Assembly: GCF_023544665.1 (NCBI RefSeq)
Contig: NZ_JAMJFL010000014.1
Location: 165,884-229,883, forward strand
DNA length: 64,000 nucleotides
Direction: 5' to 3'
Source of the DNA: Streptomyces sp. YS415
Lineage (GTDB): Bacteria; Actinomycetota; Actinomycetes; Streptomycetales; Streptomycetaceae
Part shown: positions 41,420 through 48,858 of the stretch, piece after piece
Position numbering within the stretch: position 1 is the first letter of the stretch
Layout: the number at the start of each line of letters is the position of its first letter
Notes under the pieces: generated by a model
What the model saw: the letters and a program-made list of their open reading frames with translations, nothing else
Database searches by the model: none
What the model was told of the DNA's origin: nothing
Program-made: the position numbers and the translations under genes

Positions 41420-42445
41420 ATGCGTATCGGAGTTCTCACCGCAGGCGGCGACTGCCCCGGCCTGAACGCAGTGATCCGGTCGGTCGTGCACCGCGCCGTC
41501 GCCCAGTACGGCGACGAGGTCATCGGGTTCGAGGACGGCTATGCCGGTCTGCTGGACGGCCACCACCGCACCCTCGACCTCGACGCGGTCAGCGGCATCC
41601 TGGCCCGCGGCGGCACCATCCTCGGCTCCTCCCGCCTGGAGCGCGACCGGCTGCGCGAGGCCTGCGACAGCGCTCCCGACATCGCCCGGGAGTTCGGCAT
41701 CGACGCCCTCATCCCGATCGGCGGCGAGGGCACCCTGACGGCCGCGCGGATGCTGTCGGACGCCGGGCTGCCGGTGGTCGGCGTGCCGAAGACGATCGAC
41801 AACGACATCTCCTCCACCGACCGCACCTTCGGCTTCGACACCGCGGTGGGTGTCGCGACGGAGGCGATGGACCGCCTGAAGACCACCGCCGAGTCCCACC
41901 AGCGGGTGATGGTCGTGGAGGTCATGGGCCGCCACGCCGGCTGGATCGCCCTGGAGTCCGGCATGGCCGCCGGCGCCCACGGCATCTGTCTGCCCGAGCG
42001 CCCGTTCGACCCGGCCGACCTGGTGAAGATGGTCGAGGAGCGCTTCGCGCGCGGCAAGAAGTTCGCCGTCATCTGCGTCGCCGAGGGCGCCCACCCCGCC
42101 GAGGGCTCGATGGACTACGGCAAGGGCGCGATCGACCAGTTCGGCCATGAGCGCTTCCAGGGCATCGGCACCGCCCTCGCCTTCGAGCTGGAGCGGCGCC
42201 TCGGCAAGGAGGCCAAGCCGGTCATCCTCGGCCACGTCCAGCGCGGTGGCGTGCCCACCGCCTACGACCGGGTCCTCGCCACCCGCTTCGGCTGGCACGC
42301 CGTGGAGGCGGCGCACCGGGGCGAGTTCGGCAGGATGACGGCGCTGCGCGGCACCGAGATCGTGATGGTGCCGCTGGCGGAAGCGGTGACCGAGCTGAAG
42401 ACGGTGCCGAAGGACCGGATGGACGAGGCCGAGTCGGTCTTCTAG
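41420..42445 (+). CDS. pfkA: 6-phosphofructokinase
   Basis: A 341-aa phosphofructokinase that phosphorylates fructose 6-phosphate. Motifs are MRIGVLTAGGDCPGLNAVIR (nucleotide loop), IPIGGEGTLTA (100-108), KTIDNDI (124-130) and VMVVEVMGRHAGWIAL. By E. coli numbering it has Gly104 with Lys124. S. coelicolor enzymes with this pattern are ATP-dependent though their nearest relatives include PPi-dependent PFKs, which carry Asp104. So ATP is the likely donor. AGGAG lies ten bases before ATG 41420. Matches SCO5426 (pfkA2) by synteny. Divergent from pta. Confidence 0.95.
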   Translation: MRIGVLTAGGDCPGLNAVIRSVVHRAVAQYGDEVIGFEDGYAGLLDGHHRTLDLDAVSGILARGGTILGSSRLERDRLREACDSAPDIAREFGIDALIPIGGEGTLTAARMLSDAGLPVVGVPKTIDNDISSTDRTFGFDTAVGVATEAMDRLKTTAESHQRVMVVEVMGRHAGWIALESGMAAGAHGICLPERPFDPADLVKMVEERFARGKKFAVICVAEGAHPAEGSMDYGKGAIDQFGHERFQGIGTALAFELERRLGKEAKPVILGHVQRGGVPTAYDRVLATRFGWHAVEAAHRGEFGRMTALRGTEIVMVPLAEAVTELKTVPKDRMDEAESVF

Positions 42446-42483
42446 GCCCCGGCCCACCGGACCCGGTCCCGCGGCCCGCCCGT

Positions 42484-43209
42484 TCAGGCTCCGCCTGGCG
42501 AACGATCACCGACCCGGGTCCAGAAGTGGTCCACGATCCGGTCCAGGAACTCCCGGCCGGACGCGCTGGACCCGCTCTCGCCGCCGCCCCAGCTCAGGGT
42601 GGCGACCATCTGGCCGTGGTAGTCGCCGTGCAGTTCCTGGAGGGCGTCCTCCAGGATCCGCCGGTCGAGCGGGCAGAGCTTGCCGATCGGGCGGACGTAC
42701 GCCTGCCAGCGCGTCGTCACCGCACTGCGCAGCAGGTCGGCGAGCTTGCCGTCGCGCCCGGTGACGGTGACGAAGTCGGCCAGCGAGAGCCCGAGCAGTG
42801 CGGAGAGCTCGGCGGTCTGCCGCTCGGTGCCCCGCCAGTCGTCGCTCTCCTCCATCCGCAGATAGGCGGGCAGTTCGTGCCCCACGGCACGGGCGACGTC
42901 CTCGGCGGCGAGACCGCGGGCCATGCGGTGCTCACGCAGGGTCCGCGGACGGCCGAGCAGCTCACCGGGCGAGCACCACAGCACGCCCGCCAGCGCGGTG
43001 AGTTCGGGGTTGGAGGGCGAGGTGACCCCGCGTTCCCAGGCGACCACGAGGTCCGGGGTGACGTAGGGCAGGCCGTACGAGACGCGCATGCCGTAGGCGA
43101 CATGTTCGGGGCCCATGTTCAGGGCGGCGCGGAGCCGGCGGGCGGCGGGGGCGTTGAACGGGGGAGTCGGCGGAATGGACTGGTTCGGTTGAGCTGGGGG
43201 TCGGCGCAC
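42484..43209 (-). CDS. XRE-type helix-turn-helix DNA-binding protein
   Basis: A 241-aa protein. After a Pro-rich N-terminus come two possible helix-turn-helix segments: residues about 28-75 (RRLRAALNMGPEHVAYGM, VTPDLVVAWERGVTSPSNPELTALAGVLWC) and about 85-125 (RTLREHRMARGLAAEDVARAVGHELPAYLRMEE). The C-terminal half is helical with SWGGGESGSSASG. GTG 43209 gives the start I remember for Streptomyces homologues; no ribosome site is seen. It is convergent with pfkA (38-bp gap). A role as regulator is inferred from fold only. Confidence 0.78.
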   Translation of the reverse strand: MRRPPAQPNQSIPPTPPFNAPAARRLRAALNMGPEHVAYGMRVSYGLPYVTPDLVVAWERGVTSPSNPELTALAGVLWCSPGELLGRPRTLREHRMARGLAAEDVARAVGHELPAYLRMEESDDWRGTERQTAELSALLGLSLADFVTVTGRDGKLADLLRSAVTTRWQAYVRPIGKLCPLDRRILEDALQELHGDYHGQMVATLSWGGGESGSSASGREFLDRIVDHFWTRVGDRSPGGA

Positions 43210-43578
43210 GGGCCACAAGCTAAGGGCACGGGGGAGCGGTGACTACGGTCTGTTCGGCCAGGATCACGGATTGTAGGAACGTACGGTTCCGGCCGTCGGA
43301 GGCGGATGGCCGAAGATCGCCGGTCGGTGGGGGTGGGCGCAGGAGGGGGCCGCGCCGGGGTGCTCGCCCGGTCGACGGCCACCCGAGGAACGGCAAGGTC
43401 AGCGGGCATATTCGCGTCTGCTTCCAGGCCCCGGACGGCAGGCATGCCGCCACGGCCGGCCCCGGCGGGGCGCCCCACGTTTCGCCCAGGTGTGCGGACG
43501 TGCGGCACACCGATCGGGCCCGTACGGACGAGTACCCGCGGCGCAATTCGTACGTTTCGCCGTACCGGCGCGGCCTTC
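43210..43578. other. 369-nt intergenic region
   Basis: This gap lies between the start of the XRE gene (43209) and the end of the sugar transporter operon (43579), both on the minus strand. Frames on both strands here are shadow-like. It should hold the promoter of the XRE gene and the 3' end of the transporter mRNA. Short inverted repeats around GTACG/CGTAC (43520-43570) are present, but I see no classical terminator. Confidence 0.4.
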
Positions 43579-44406
43579 TCACCCCTTGACCGCCCCGCCC
43601 AGCGCGAACCCCCCGCCCAGCCGCCTCGCCACCAGGACGTACAGCAGGATCACCGGCGTCGAGTAGATCACCGAGAAGGCCGCCAGCTGCCCGTACACCA
43701 CCGTCCCGCGATTGCCGAAGAACTCGTTGATGCTCACCGCGGCCGGCATCTGGTCCGGGGTGAGCAGCAGCATGAAGGGGACGAAGAAGTTCCCCCACAT
43801 CATCACGAACGAGAACACCGTCACCACCGCCACCCCGGGTCCCATCAGCGGCAGGACGATCCGGAGCAGCGACTGCAACGGCGAGGCCCCGTCCGTCCAG
43901 GCCGCCTCCTCCAGCTCCTTCGGCACGCCGTCCATGAAGTTCTTCATGAGCCAGATGGCGAACGGCAGTTGGGAGGCGGCGAAGAAGAAGATCGTGCCCC
44001 GCATGGTGTCGATCAGGTTCACCTGGACGAACAGCGCGTACACCGGGACCATGATCGCCGTGATCGGCAGGCAGGTGGCGAACAGGATCGTCAGCAGGAA
44101 CGGCCGGTTCAGGCGGGAGCGGAACCGCGACAGCGGATACGCCGCCAGCGCCGCGCACACCACCGTCAGCACGGTCCCGCCCCCGCACAGCAGCAGGCTG
44201 TTGAGCAGCGGGGTGAAGGTGATGTCGTCGGTGAGGACCGCGTCGAAGTTGTCCCAGGTCACACCGTCCGGGACGGTCACCGACAGGTCCGCGTGCGGAT
44301 CGACCGCCGACAGGATCACCCACGCCAGCGGGAGCACGAAGGCCGCAGCGACGGCCAGCAGGCCCGCGTCGGCGGCGAGGCGACGAGTCGTCCTTTGGGA
44401 GCGCAC
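43579..44406 (-). CDS. Carbohydrate ABC transporter permease (MalG type)
   Basis: A 275-aa inner-membrane permease with six TM helices. The EAA loop is ELEEAAWTDGASPLQSLLRIVLP near residues 170-195, where the ATPase docks. The first helix (AGLLAVAAAFVLPLAWVIL) and the C-terminal RRLGGGFALGGAVKG are typical of MalG/CUT1 permeases. GTG 44406 lies three bases after the stop of the partner permease. No ATPase gene is in the operon; in Streptomyces such systems usually share the ATPase MsiK. The sugar cannot be identified. Confidence 0.92.
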   Translation of the reverse strand: MRSQRTTRRLAADAGLLAVAAAFVLPLAWVILSAVDPHADLSVTVPDGVTWDNFDAVLTDDITFTPLLNSLLLCGGGTVLTVVCAALAAYPLSRFRSRLNRPFLLTILFATCLPITAIMVPVYALFVQVNLIDTMRGTIFFFAASQLPFAIWLMKNFMDGVPKELEEAAWTDGASPLQSLLRIVLPLMGPGVAVVTVFSFVMMWGNFFVPFMLLLTPDQMPAAVSINEFFGNRGTVVYGQLAAFSVIYSTPVILLYVLVARRLGGGFALGGAVKG

Positions 44407-44409
44407 GCC

Positions 44410-45261
44410 CTACACCTCCGTCCGCAGCAGCCGCAGGTACACCACCGAGAACAGCGCACCGACCACCAGCAGCAGCAACGCCACCGCCGTCCCGTAGCCG
44501 ATCATGCTCTTCTGGAAGGCCTCCTCGTACATGAAGAGCGGGAGCGTCTGGCTCTTGCCGCCCGGGCCGCCTCGCGTCATCACCCAGATCAGGCCGAACA
44601 CGGACAGCGTCTGGAGGGTGATCAGCATCAGGTTCGTGCCGATGGAGCGGCGGATCATCGGCAGCGTGATGTGCCACAGGCGGCGCCGGCCGCTCGCGCC
44701 GTCGACCTCCGCCGCCTCCGTGATCTCCTTCGGGATCTCGTTCAGCGCGGCCGAGTACACCAGCATCGAGAACGCCGTGCCCCGCCACACGTTCGCGAAC
44801 GACACCGCCAGGATCGGAAGGGTGAACAGCCAGTTCTGGGTGGGGAGATGGAGCCAGTCCAGGAGGGCGTTGAGGGTGCCCTCGCGGCGGAAGAACGCGT
44901 ACAGCAGGAAGCCGGCCACCACCTCCGGGAGCACCCAGGCGGCGATGACGATGCCGCCCGTCAGTGTGCGGACCGGCTTGGACGCGCGCTGCATCAGCAC
45001 CGCGAGGGCCAGGCCCAGGGTGTTCTGGCCGATCAGCGCCGACACGACCGTGAAGACGAGGGTCAGCCGGACGGCGTTCAGGAAGTCCTCGTCGCCGAAT
45101 GCCGTACGGAAGTTCTCGAAGCCGACGAAGGACTCCTCGGCCTGGCCGGTGAGCTGGAGGTCGGTGAAGGCGATCCAGGCGCAGTAGGCGATCGGGCCGG
45201 CGAGGAAGAGGAGGAGGACGACGGCGGGGACGAGCGGGAGCGCGCGGGTGATCGTCCTCAT
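44410..45261 (-). CDS. Carbohydrate ABC transporter permease (MalF type)
   Basis: A 283-aa membrane protein with six TM helices and the EAA loop EITEAAEVDGASGRRRLWHITLP near residues 175-200. PAVVLLLFLAGPIAYCAWIAFTD is the first helix. It pairs with the MalG-type protein. ATG 45261 lies ten bases after the stop of the binding-protein gene, so the three genes form one operon in the usual order: binding protein, MalF, MalG. Confidence 0.92.
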   Translation of the reverse strand: MRTITRALPLVPAVVLLLFLAGPIAYCAWIAFTDLQLTGQAEESFVGFENFRTAFGDEDFLNAVRLTLVFTVVSALIGQNTLGLALAVLMQRASKPVRTLTGGIVIAAWVLPEVVAGFLLYAFFRREGTLNALLDWLHLPTQNWLFTLPILAVSFANVWRGTAFSMLVYSAALNEIPKEITEAAEVDGASGRRRLWHITLPMIRRSIGTNLMLITLQTLSVFGLIWVMTRGGPGGKSQTLPLFMYEEAFQKSMIGYGTAVALLLLVVGALFSVVYLRLLRTEV

Positions 45262-45271
45262 GCGCGCCGGC

Positions 45272-46633
45272 TCATTTCCGGATCACCTGGCCGTCGGTGG
45301 CGGCCTCGAGCTCCTCGTCGTAGTTCCGCGCCGCCTCCTCCACCGACGCGTCACCGGTCGTCACGCTCTCCATCGCCTCCTGGACGGCCGTGGAGACCTT
45401 CGGGTACGCCGGGTAGGCGGGCCGGTAGTGGGTGCTCGCGACCAGGTCCGTGAAGAACGCGATGCCGGGCTGGGCCCCGGCGTACGCGGGGTCGTTCGCG
45501 ACGTCCTCGCGGACCGCGATGCCGGAGTTGGCGATGTACCACTTCCGGGCGTTCTCCTTGGTCTGCATCGTCTTGATGAAGTCGAAGGCGAGGCCGGGGT
45601 TGGCGGCCTTCGCGGGGATCGCCCAGGTCCAGCCGCCGGACATGCTCACCTTGCCGGGCGCCTGGCCGTGCTGGGTCGGCATGGCCGCCAGGCCCAGCTT
45701 CTCGGACCACTCGGGCCATTCGTGGCCGCTGCCCTCCAGCCAGTCCTGCGGGAGCCAGGAGCCGTCGAGGGCGATGCCGAGCTTGCCCTGGGGGAGGAGT
45801 TCACCGCGCACGCGGGTGCCGAAGTTGGGGTCCAGGGCGTCGGCGACGTCGGGGCCGAGCTTCTCCCGGTAGACCGTCTCGACGAAGGCGAGGGAGTCCT
45901 TGAAGCCCTGGCTGCCGGCGATCCACTTCTTCGTGCGCTCGTCGTAGAGGCGGTCCTCGGTGCCGTACAGGAGCATCTCGAAGCCCTGCATGGTGGCGGC
46001 CTCGCCCGCGGGCTTGCCGGTGTAGACGTTCAGCGGGGTGACGTCCGGGACCTTCTCCTTGATCGTGCGGGCCGCTTCCAGGACGTCGTCCCAGGTCTTC
46101 GGCTGCCAGGGAGCGGGGAGGCCCGCCTTGGCGAAGACGGCCTTGTCGTACCAGAGCCCGCGGGTGTCGGTGCCGTCCGGGACGCCGTACGTCCTGCCGT
46201 CCTCGCCCTTCGCCGCCGCCTTCGCCGAGTCGATGAACCGGTCCCAGTCCGGCCACTTGGCGAGGTAGTCGTCGAGGGGCTTGAGGTAGCCGCTGGTGAT
46301 GTCGGAGTTGATGAGGAAGGTGTCCTCGTAGACCAGGTCGGGGGCGGTCTTGGGGGAGCGGAGCATCTGCTGGAGCTTGGTGTAGTACTCCGAGTCCGGG
46401 GCCTTGATCGGGATGAACTCGACCTTCTTGCCGGGGTACTTCTTCTCGAACTGCTTCTTGATGTCCGCGAGGAAGGTGTCCATCACCTTGATGTTGTTGT
46501 CCGTCGACTGCTTGAAGGACACCTTCAGTGTGTCCGGATCGCTTCCGGAACCGCCGCCGCAGGCGGTGAGGGTCGTCGCGGCGGCGAGGGCGAGGAGGGT
46601 GGGGAGCAGGGCGGCGGTGGGGCGCACGGGCAT
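45272..46633 (-). CDS. Extracellular sugar-binding lipoprotein
   Basis: A 453-aa family-1 solute-binding protein. The signal peptide ends in LTAC with lipid-modified Cys25, followed by GGGSGSDPDTLKVSF. Typical features are FEKKYPGKKVEFIPIKAPDSEYYTKLQQML, DLVYEDTFLINSDITSGYLKPLDDY, and GGWTWAIPAKAANPGLAFDFIKTM near the C-terminus. ATG 46633 lies ten bases after AGGAGG. It delivers a sugar or oligosaccharide to the two permeases downstream. The ligand is not predictable by eye. Confidence 0.92.
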   Translation of the reverse strand: MPVRPTAALLPTLLALAAATTLTACGGGSGSDPDTLKVSFKQSTDNNIKVMDTFLADIKKQFEKKYPGKKVEFIPIKAPDSEYYTKLQQMLRSPKTAPDLVYEDTFLINSDITSGYLKPLDDYLAKWPDWDRFIDSAKAAAKGEDGRTYGVPDGTDTRGLWYDKAVFAKAGLPAPWQPKTWDDVLEAARTIKEKVPDVTPLNVYTGKPAGEAATMQGFEMLLYGTEDRLYDERTKKWIAGSQGFKDSLAFVETVYREKLGPDVADALDPNFGTRVRGELLPQGKLGIALDGSWLPQDWLEGSGHEWPEWSEKLGLAAMPTQHGQAPGKVSMSGGWTWAIPAKAANPGLAFDFIKTMQTKENARKWYIANSGIAVREDVANDPAYAGAQPGIAFFTDLVASTHYRPAYPAYPKVSTAVQEAMESVTTGDASVEEAARNYDEELEAATDGQVIRK

Positions 46634-46747
46634 GACGGCATGACCTCCTGCGGGCTCACGTCGTTGTGGCGCGGGGATGGCTGCCCGGTGAACGTAGGTG
46701 GGGTGGTCCGGTCGGGTCAATGCGTCTGCGGAGGATCGACCGCCCGG

Positions 46748-47593
46748 CTACCGCTCCCGGTCGACCCGCTTGCCGACGACAGGCCCGTGGAAGACCCCGC
46801 CCCGGAAGTCGAGGTGATCGCCGCCGTAGCGGGCCCCCTCCGCGGCGCCGGCCCGGGCGGAGGCCTCCCGCGGACGGTGCTTGCGCAGCACCGCCACCGC
46901 CACGGCCGCCGCCTGTGCCGCCGCCCGCCGCTGCGAACCGCCCGCGTCCGCCGCCGACTTGTGGGCATCGGCCCGGTCGCTGATCCCCCGGATCACGAGC
47001 GCGTCCACCTGCCCGCTGACATGCGCCGCGTGGACGGCCCCGGCGCCCTCCGTCTCGATCGCGTTCGCGTCGTCGTAGTGGCGCCCGATGAACTCCGCGA
47101 ACGCCGACCTGTCGTCCGTCAGGACCACATCCCCGCACGCGATCGGCTTCAGGTGTCCGCGTACGTCCGCCGGCCCCCGCAACGCCGACCGCGCCGCCTG
47201 CACCAGCCGGTTCGAGCCGTGCCAGACCTCGGGGCGGGCCCGGAAGCCCTCCGGGGTCAGCTTGCCGCCCTGCACCGCGTACACCTTCGTGCCGACCACG
47301 ACGTCACCGAGCGCGACATCGGCCTTCAGCGCACCCGCCACGCCCACCAGCAGCACCGCCTCCGGCCGCAGCCAGCCCAGGATCTGCGCCGTCAGCGCGG
47401 ACGCGTTCACCGCCCCCTCGCCCAACTCGGCCAGGGCCAGCGTCCATTCGGTGCCCGGCAGCCGCCCGCATTCCACCCGCGTTCCGTCCTCGTGGACCAA
47501 CTCCTCGGCACCGGCGCCGAGATGGGCGCGTACGGCGTCGTACTCGACGGCCAGCGCGGTCACGACGACGACGGTGTGTGAAGTCTGCGGCAC
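46748..47593 (-). CDS. Nucleosidase/phosphorylase-superfamily protein (MTAN-like)
   Basis: A 281-aa protein of the PNP/UDP phosphorylase superfamily. VVVVTALAVEYDAV opens the fold, LLVGVAGAL is the Gly-rich phosphate or ribose loop, NAIETEGAG (Glu180/Glu182) matches the nucleosidase METEG-type site, and RGISDRADA (Asp206) matches the catalytic Asp of MTA/SAH nucleosidases. The last 35 residues are Arg/Gly-rich and unusual. GTG 47593 has no ribosome site, so it may be leaderless. It is divergent from a membrane protein gene with only 48 bp between. In some bacterial defence systems this fold acts as an effector; here metabolism is equally possible. Confidence 0.85.
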   Translation of the reverse strand: MPQTSHTVVVVTALAVEYDAVRAHLGAGAEELVHEDGTRVECGRLPGTEWTLALAELGEGAVNASALTAQILGWLRPEAVLLVGVAGALKADVALGDVVVGTKVYAVQGGKLTPEGFRARPEVWHGSNRLVQAARSALRGPADVRGHLKPIACGDVVLTDDRSAFAEFIGRHYDDANAIETEGAGAVHAAHVSGQVDALVIRGISDRADAHKSAADAGGSQRRAAAQAAAVAVAVLRKHRPREASARAGAAEGARYGGDHLDFRGGVFHGPVVGKRVDRER

Positions 47594-47641
47594 GCATTTA
47601 AGGTACTGCCAAGCACGACCACCGGGGGAAGGAAGAACACC

Positions 47642-48175
47642 GTGGCGGAGCGCGACGTCACCATCGGCCAACTGCTCCTCACCGAGTACCAGACCGTCAA
47701 GGACGAACAGAAGACCCGCATCGGCTTCCGCGACAACCTCCTCTACGTCACCCTCACCGTCGTCGCCGCGGTCATCGCCGCCGCCGCCCAGACCCAGCGG
47801 TCCGCCATGCTGCTCGCCATCCCGCCCGTGTGCGTGGTCCTCGGCTGGACCTACCTCGTCAACGACGAGAAGATCTCCGCCATCGGCAAGTACGTGCGCG
47901 AGGACCTCGGCCCGCGGCTCGCCCAACTGGCCGAGGGAGAGCGCCTGTTCGCGTGGGAGACCGCCCACCGCACCGACCCCCGGCGCCGCTCCCGCAAAGC
48001 CGTCCAGTGCGCCATCGACCTGTCGGCCTTCTGCGTCGTGCCGCTCGCCGGGCTCGCCGTCCACTGGAGCGCCGGGCAGACGTCCCCGGGACTGCTCGCC
48101 GTCTCCGTCCTCGAAGCCCTCGCGCTGTGCGGCCTCGCCGCCCAGGTCGTCGCCTACGCCCGGCCGTTCACCTGA
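47642..48175 (+). CDS. Integral membrane protein of unknown function (177 aa)
   Basis: A cytoplasmic helix of about 30 residues (VTIGQLLLTEYQTVKDEQKTRIGFRDNLL) leads to two close TM helices (YVTLTVVAAVIAAAAQ, AMLLAIPPVCVVLGWTYLV). An amphipathic loop follows, then two C-terminal helices (VPLAGLAVHWSAG, LLAVSVLEALALCGLAAQVVA). The layout recalls small bacterial membrane effectors with an N-terminal coiled helix, but no family is certain. GTG 47642 follows GGGGGAAGGA. It is divergent from the nucleosidase-like gene, and its last 22 bases overlap the end of the convergent response regulator gene. Confidence 0.75.
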   Translation: MAERDVTIGQLLLTEYQTVKDEQKTRIGFRDNLLYVTLTVVAAVIAAAAQTQRSAMLLAIPPVCVVLGWTYLVNDEKISAIGKYVREDLGPRLAQLAEGERLFAWETAHRTDPRRRSRKAVQCAIDLSAFCVVPLAGLAVHWSAGQTSPGLLAVSVLEALALCGLAAQVVAYARPFT

Positions 48176-48858
48176 GGGCCGGGGACCCACCGGTACTGCA
48201 GCTCCGGCCGCCCCACCGTCCCGTACTGCGGACTGCGCGCCGCCCGCCCCGCGTCCACCAGATGCTCCAGGTACCGGCGCGCGGTGATCCGCGAGATGCC
48301 CACCGCCTCCGCCACGCCCGCCGCCGTCAGCCCCTCCGCGCAGTCCCGCAGCGTCACCGTCACCCGCTCCAGGGTCGGCGCGCTCAACCCCTTCGGCAGG
48401 GCGGCCGGGCCCGGGGCCCGCAGGGTCGCCAGGGCGCGGTCGACCTCGTCCTGGCCGCTCGCCTCGCCCGCCGCCGCGTGGAACTCGGCGTACCGCACGA
48501 GCCGGTCCCGGAGGGTCGCGAAGGTGAACGGCTTCAGGACGTACTGGACCACGCCCAGCGACACACCCTCCCGCACCACCGCGAGATCCCGCGCCGACGT
48601 CACCGCTATCACGTCCGCGTGATGGCCCGACGCCCGCAGCGAGCGGGCCAGCTGCAGCCCGTGCACGTCCGGCAGGTGCAGGTCGAGCAGCAGCAGGTCC
48701 ACGCGGGTGCGCTCCAGCGCGCGGCGCGCCTCCGCACCCGTGTGCGCCTTGCCGACGGCGGTGAAGCCGGGGACCCGGTCGACGTACAGGACATGCGCGT
48801 CGGCGGCGACGGGGTCGTCCTCCACGACCAGGACACGGATCTGCTGCGGGGTGGTCAT
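48154..48858 (-). CDS. Response regulator, CitB/DcuR family
   Basis: A 234-aa regulator. The receiver has Asp14/Asp15, phosphoacceptor Asp59 (LLLLDLHLPDVHGL) and Lys109 (YVLKPFTF). The C-terminal helix-turn-helix is TAAGVAEAVGISRITARRYLEHLVDAGRAARS with YGTVGRPELQYRW, typical of CitB/DpiA/DcuR proteins. ATG 48858 overlaps the kinase stop by four bases. Its own 3' end overlaps the convergent membrane protein gene by 22 bp. It likely controls the dicarboxylate transporter gene at 50655. Confidence 0.93.
   Translation of the reverse strand: MTTPQQIRVLVVEDDPVAADAHVLYVDRVPGFTAVGKAHTGAEARRALERTRVDLLLLDLHLPDVHGLQLARSLRASGHHADVIAVTSARDLAVVREGVSLGVVQYVLKPFTFATLRDRLVRYAEFHAAAGEASGQDEVDRALATLRAPGPAALPKGLSAPTLERVTVTLRDCAEGLTAAGVAEAVGISRITARRYLEHLVDAGRAARSPQYGTVGRPELQYRWVPGPQVNGRA

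Noticed and set aside
41420..42445. Pyrophosphate-dependent phosphofructokinase
   Set aside because: Position 104 is Gly, not Asp. Lys124 alone does not indicate PPi use in the Streptomyces clade.
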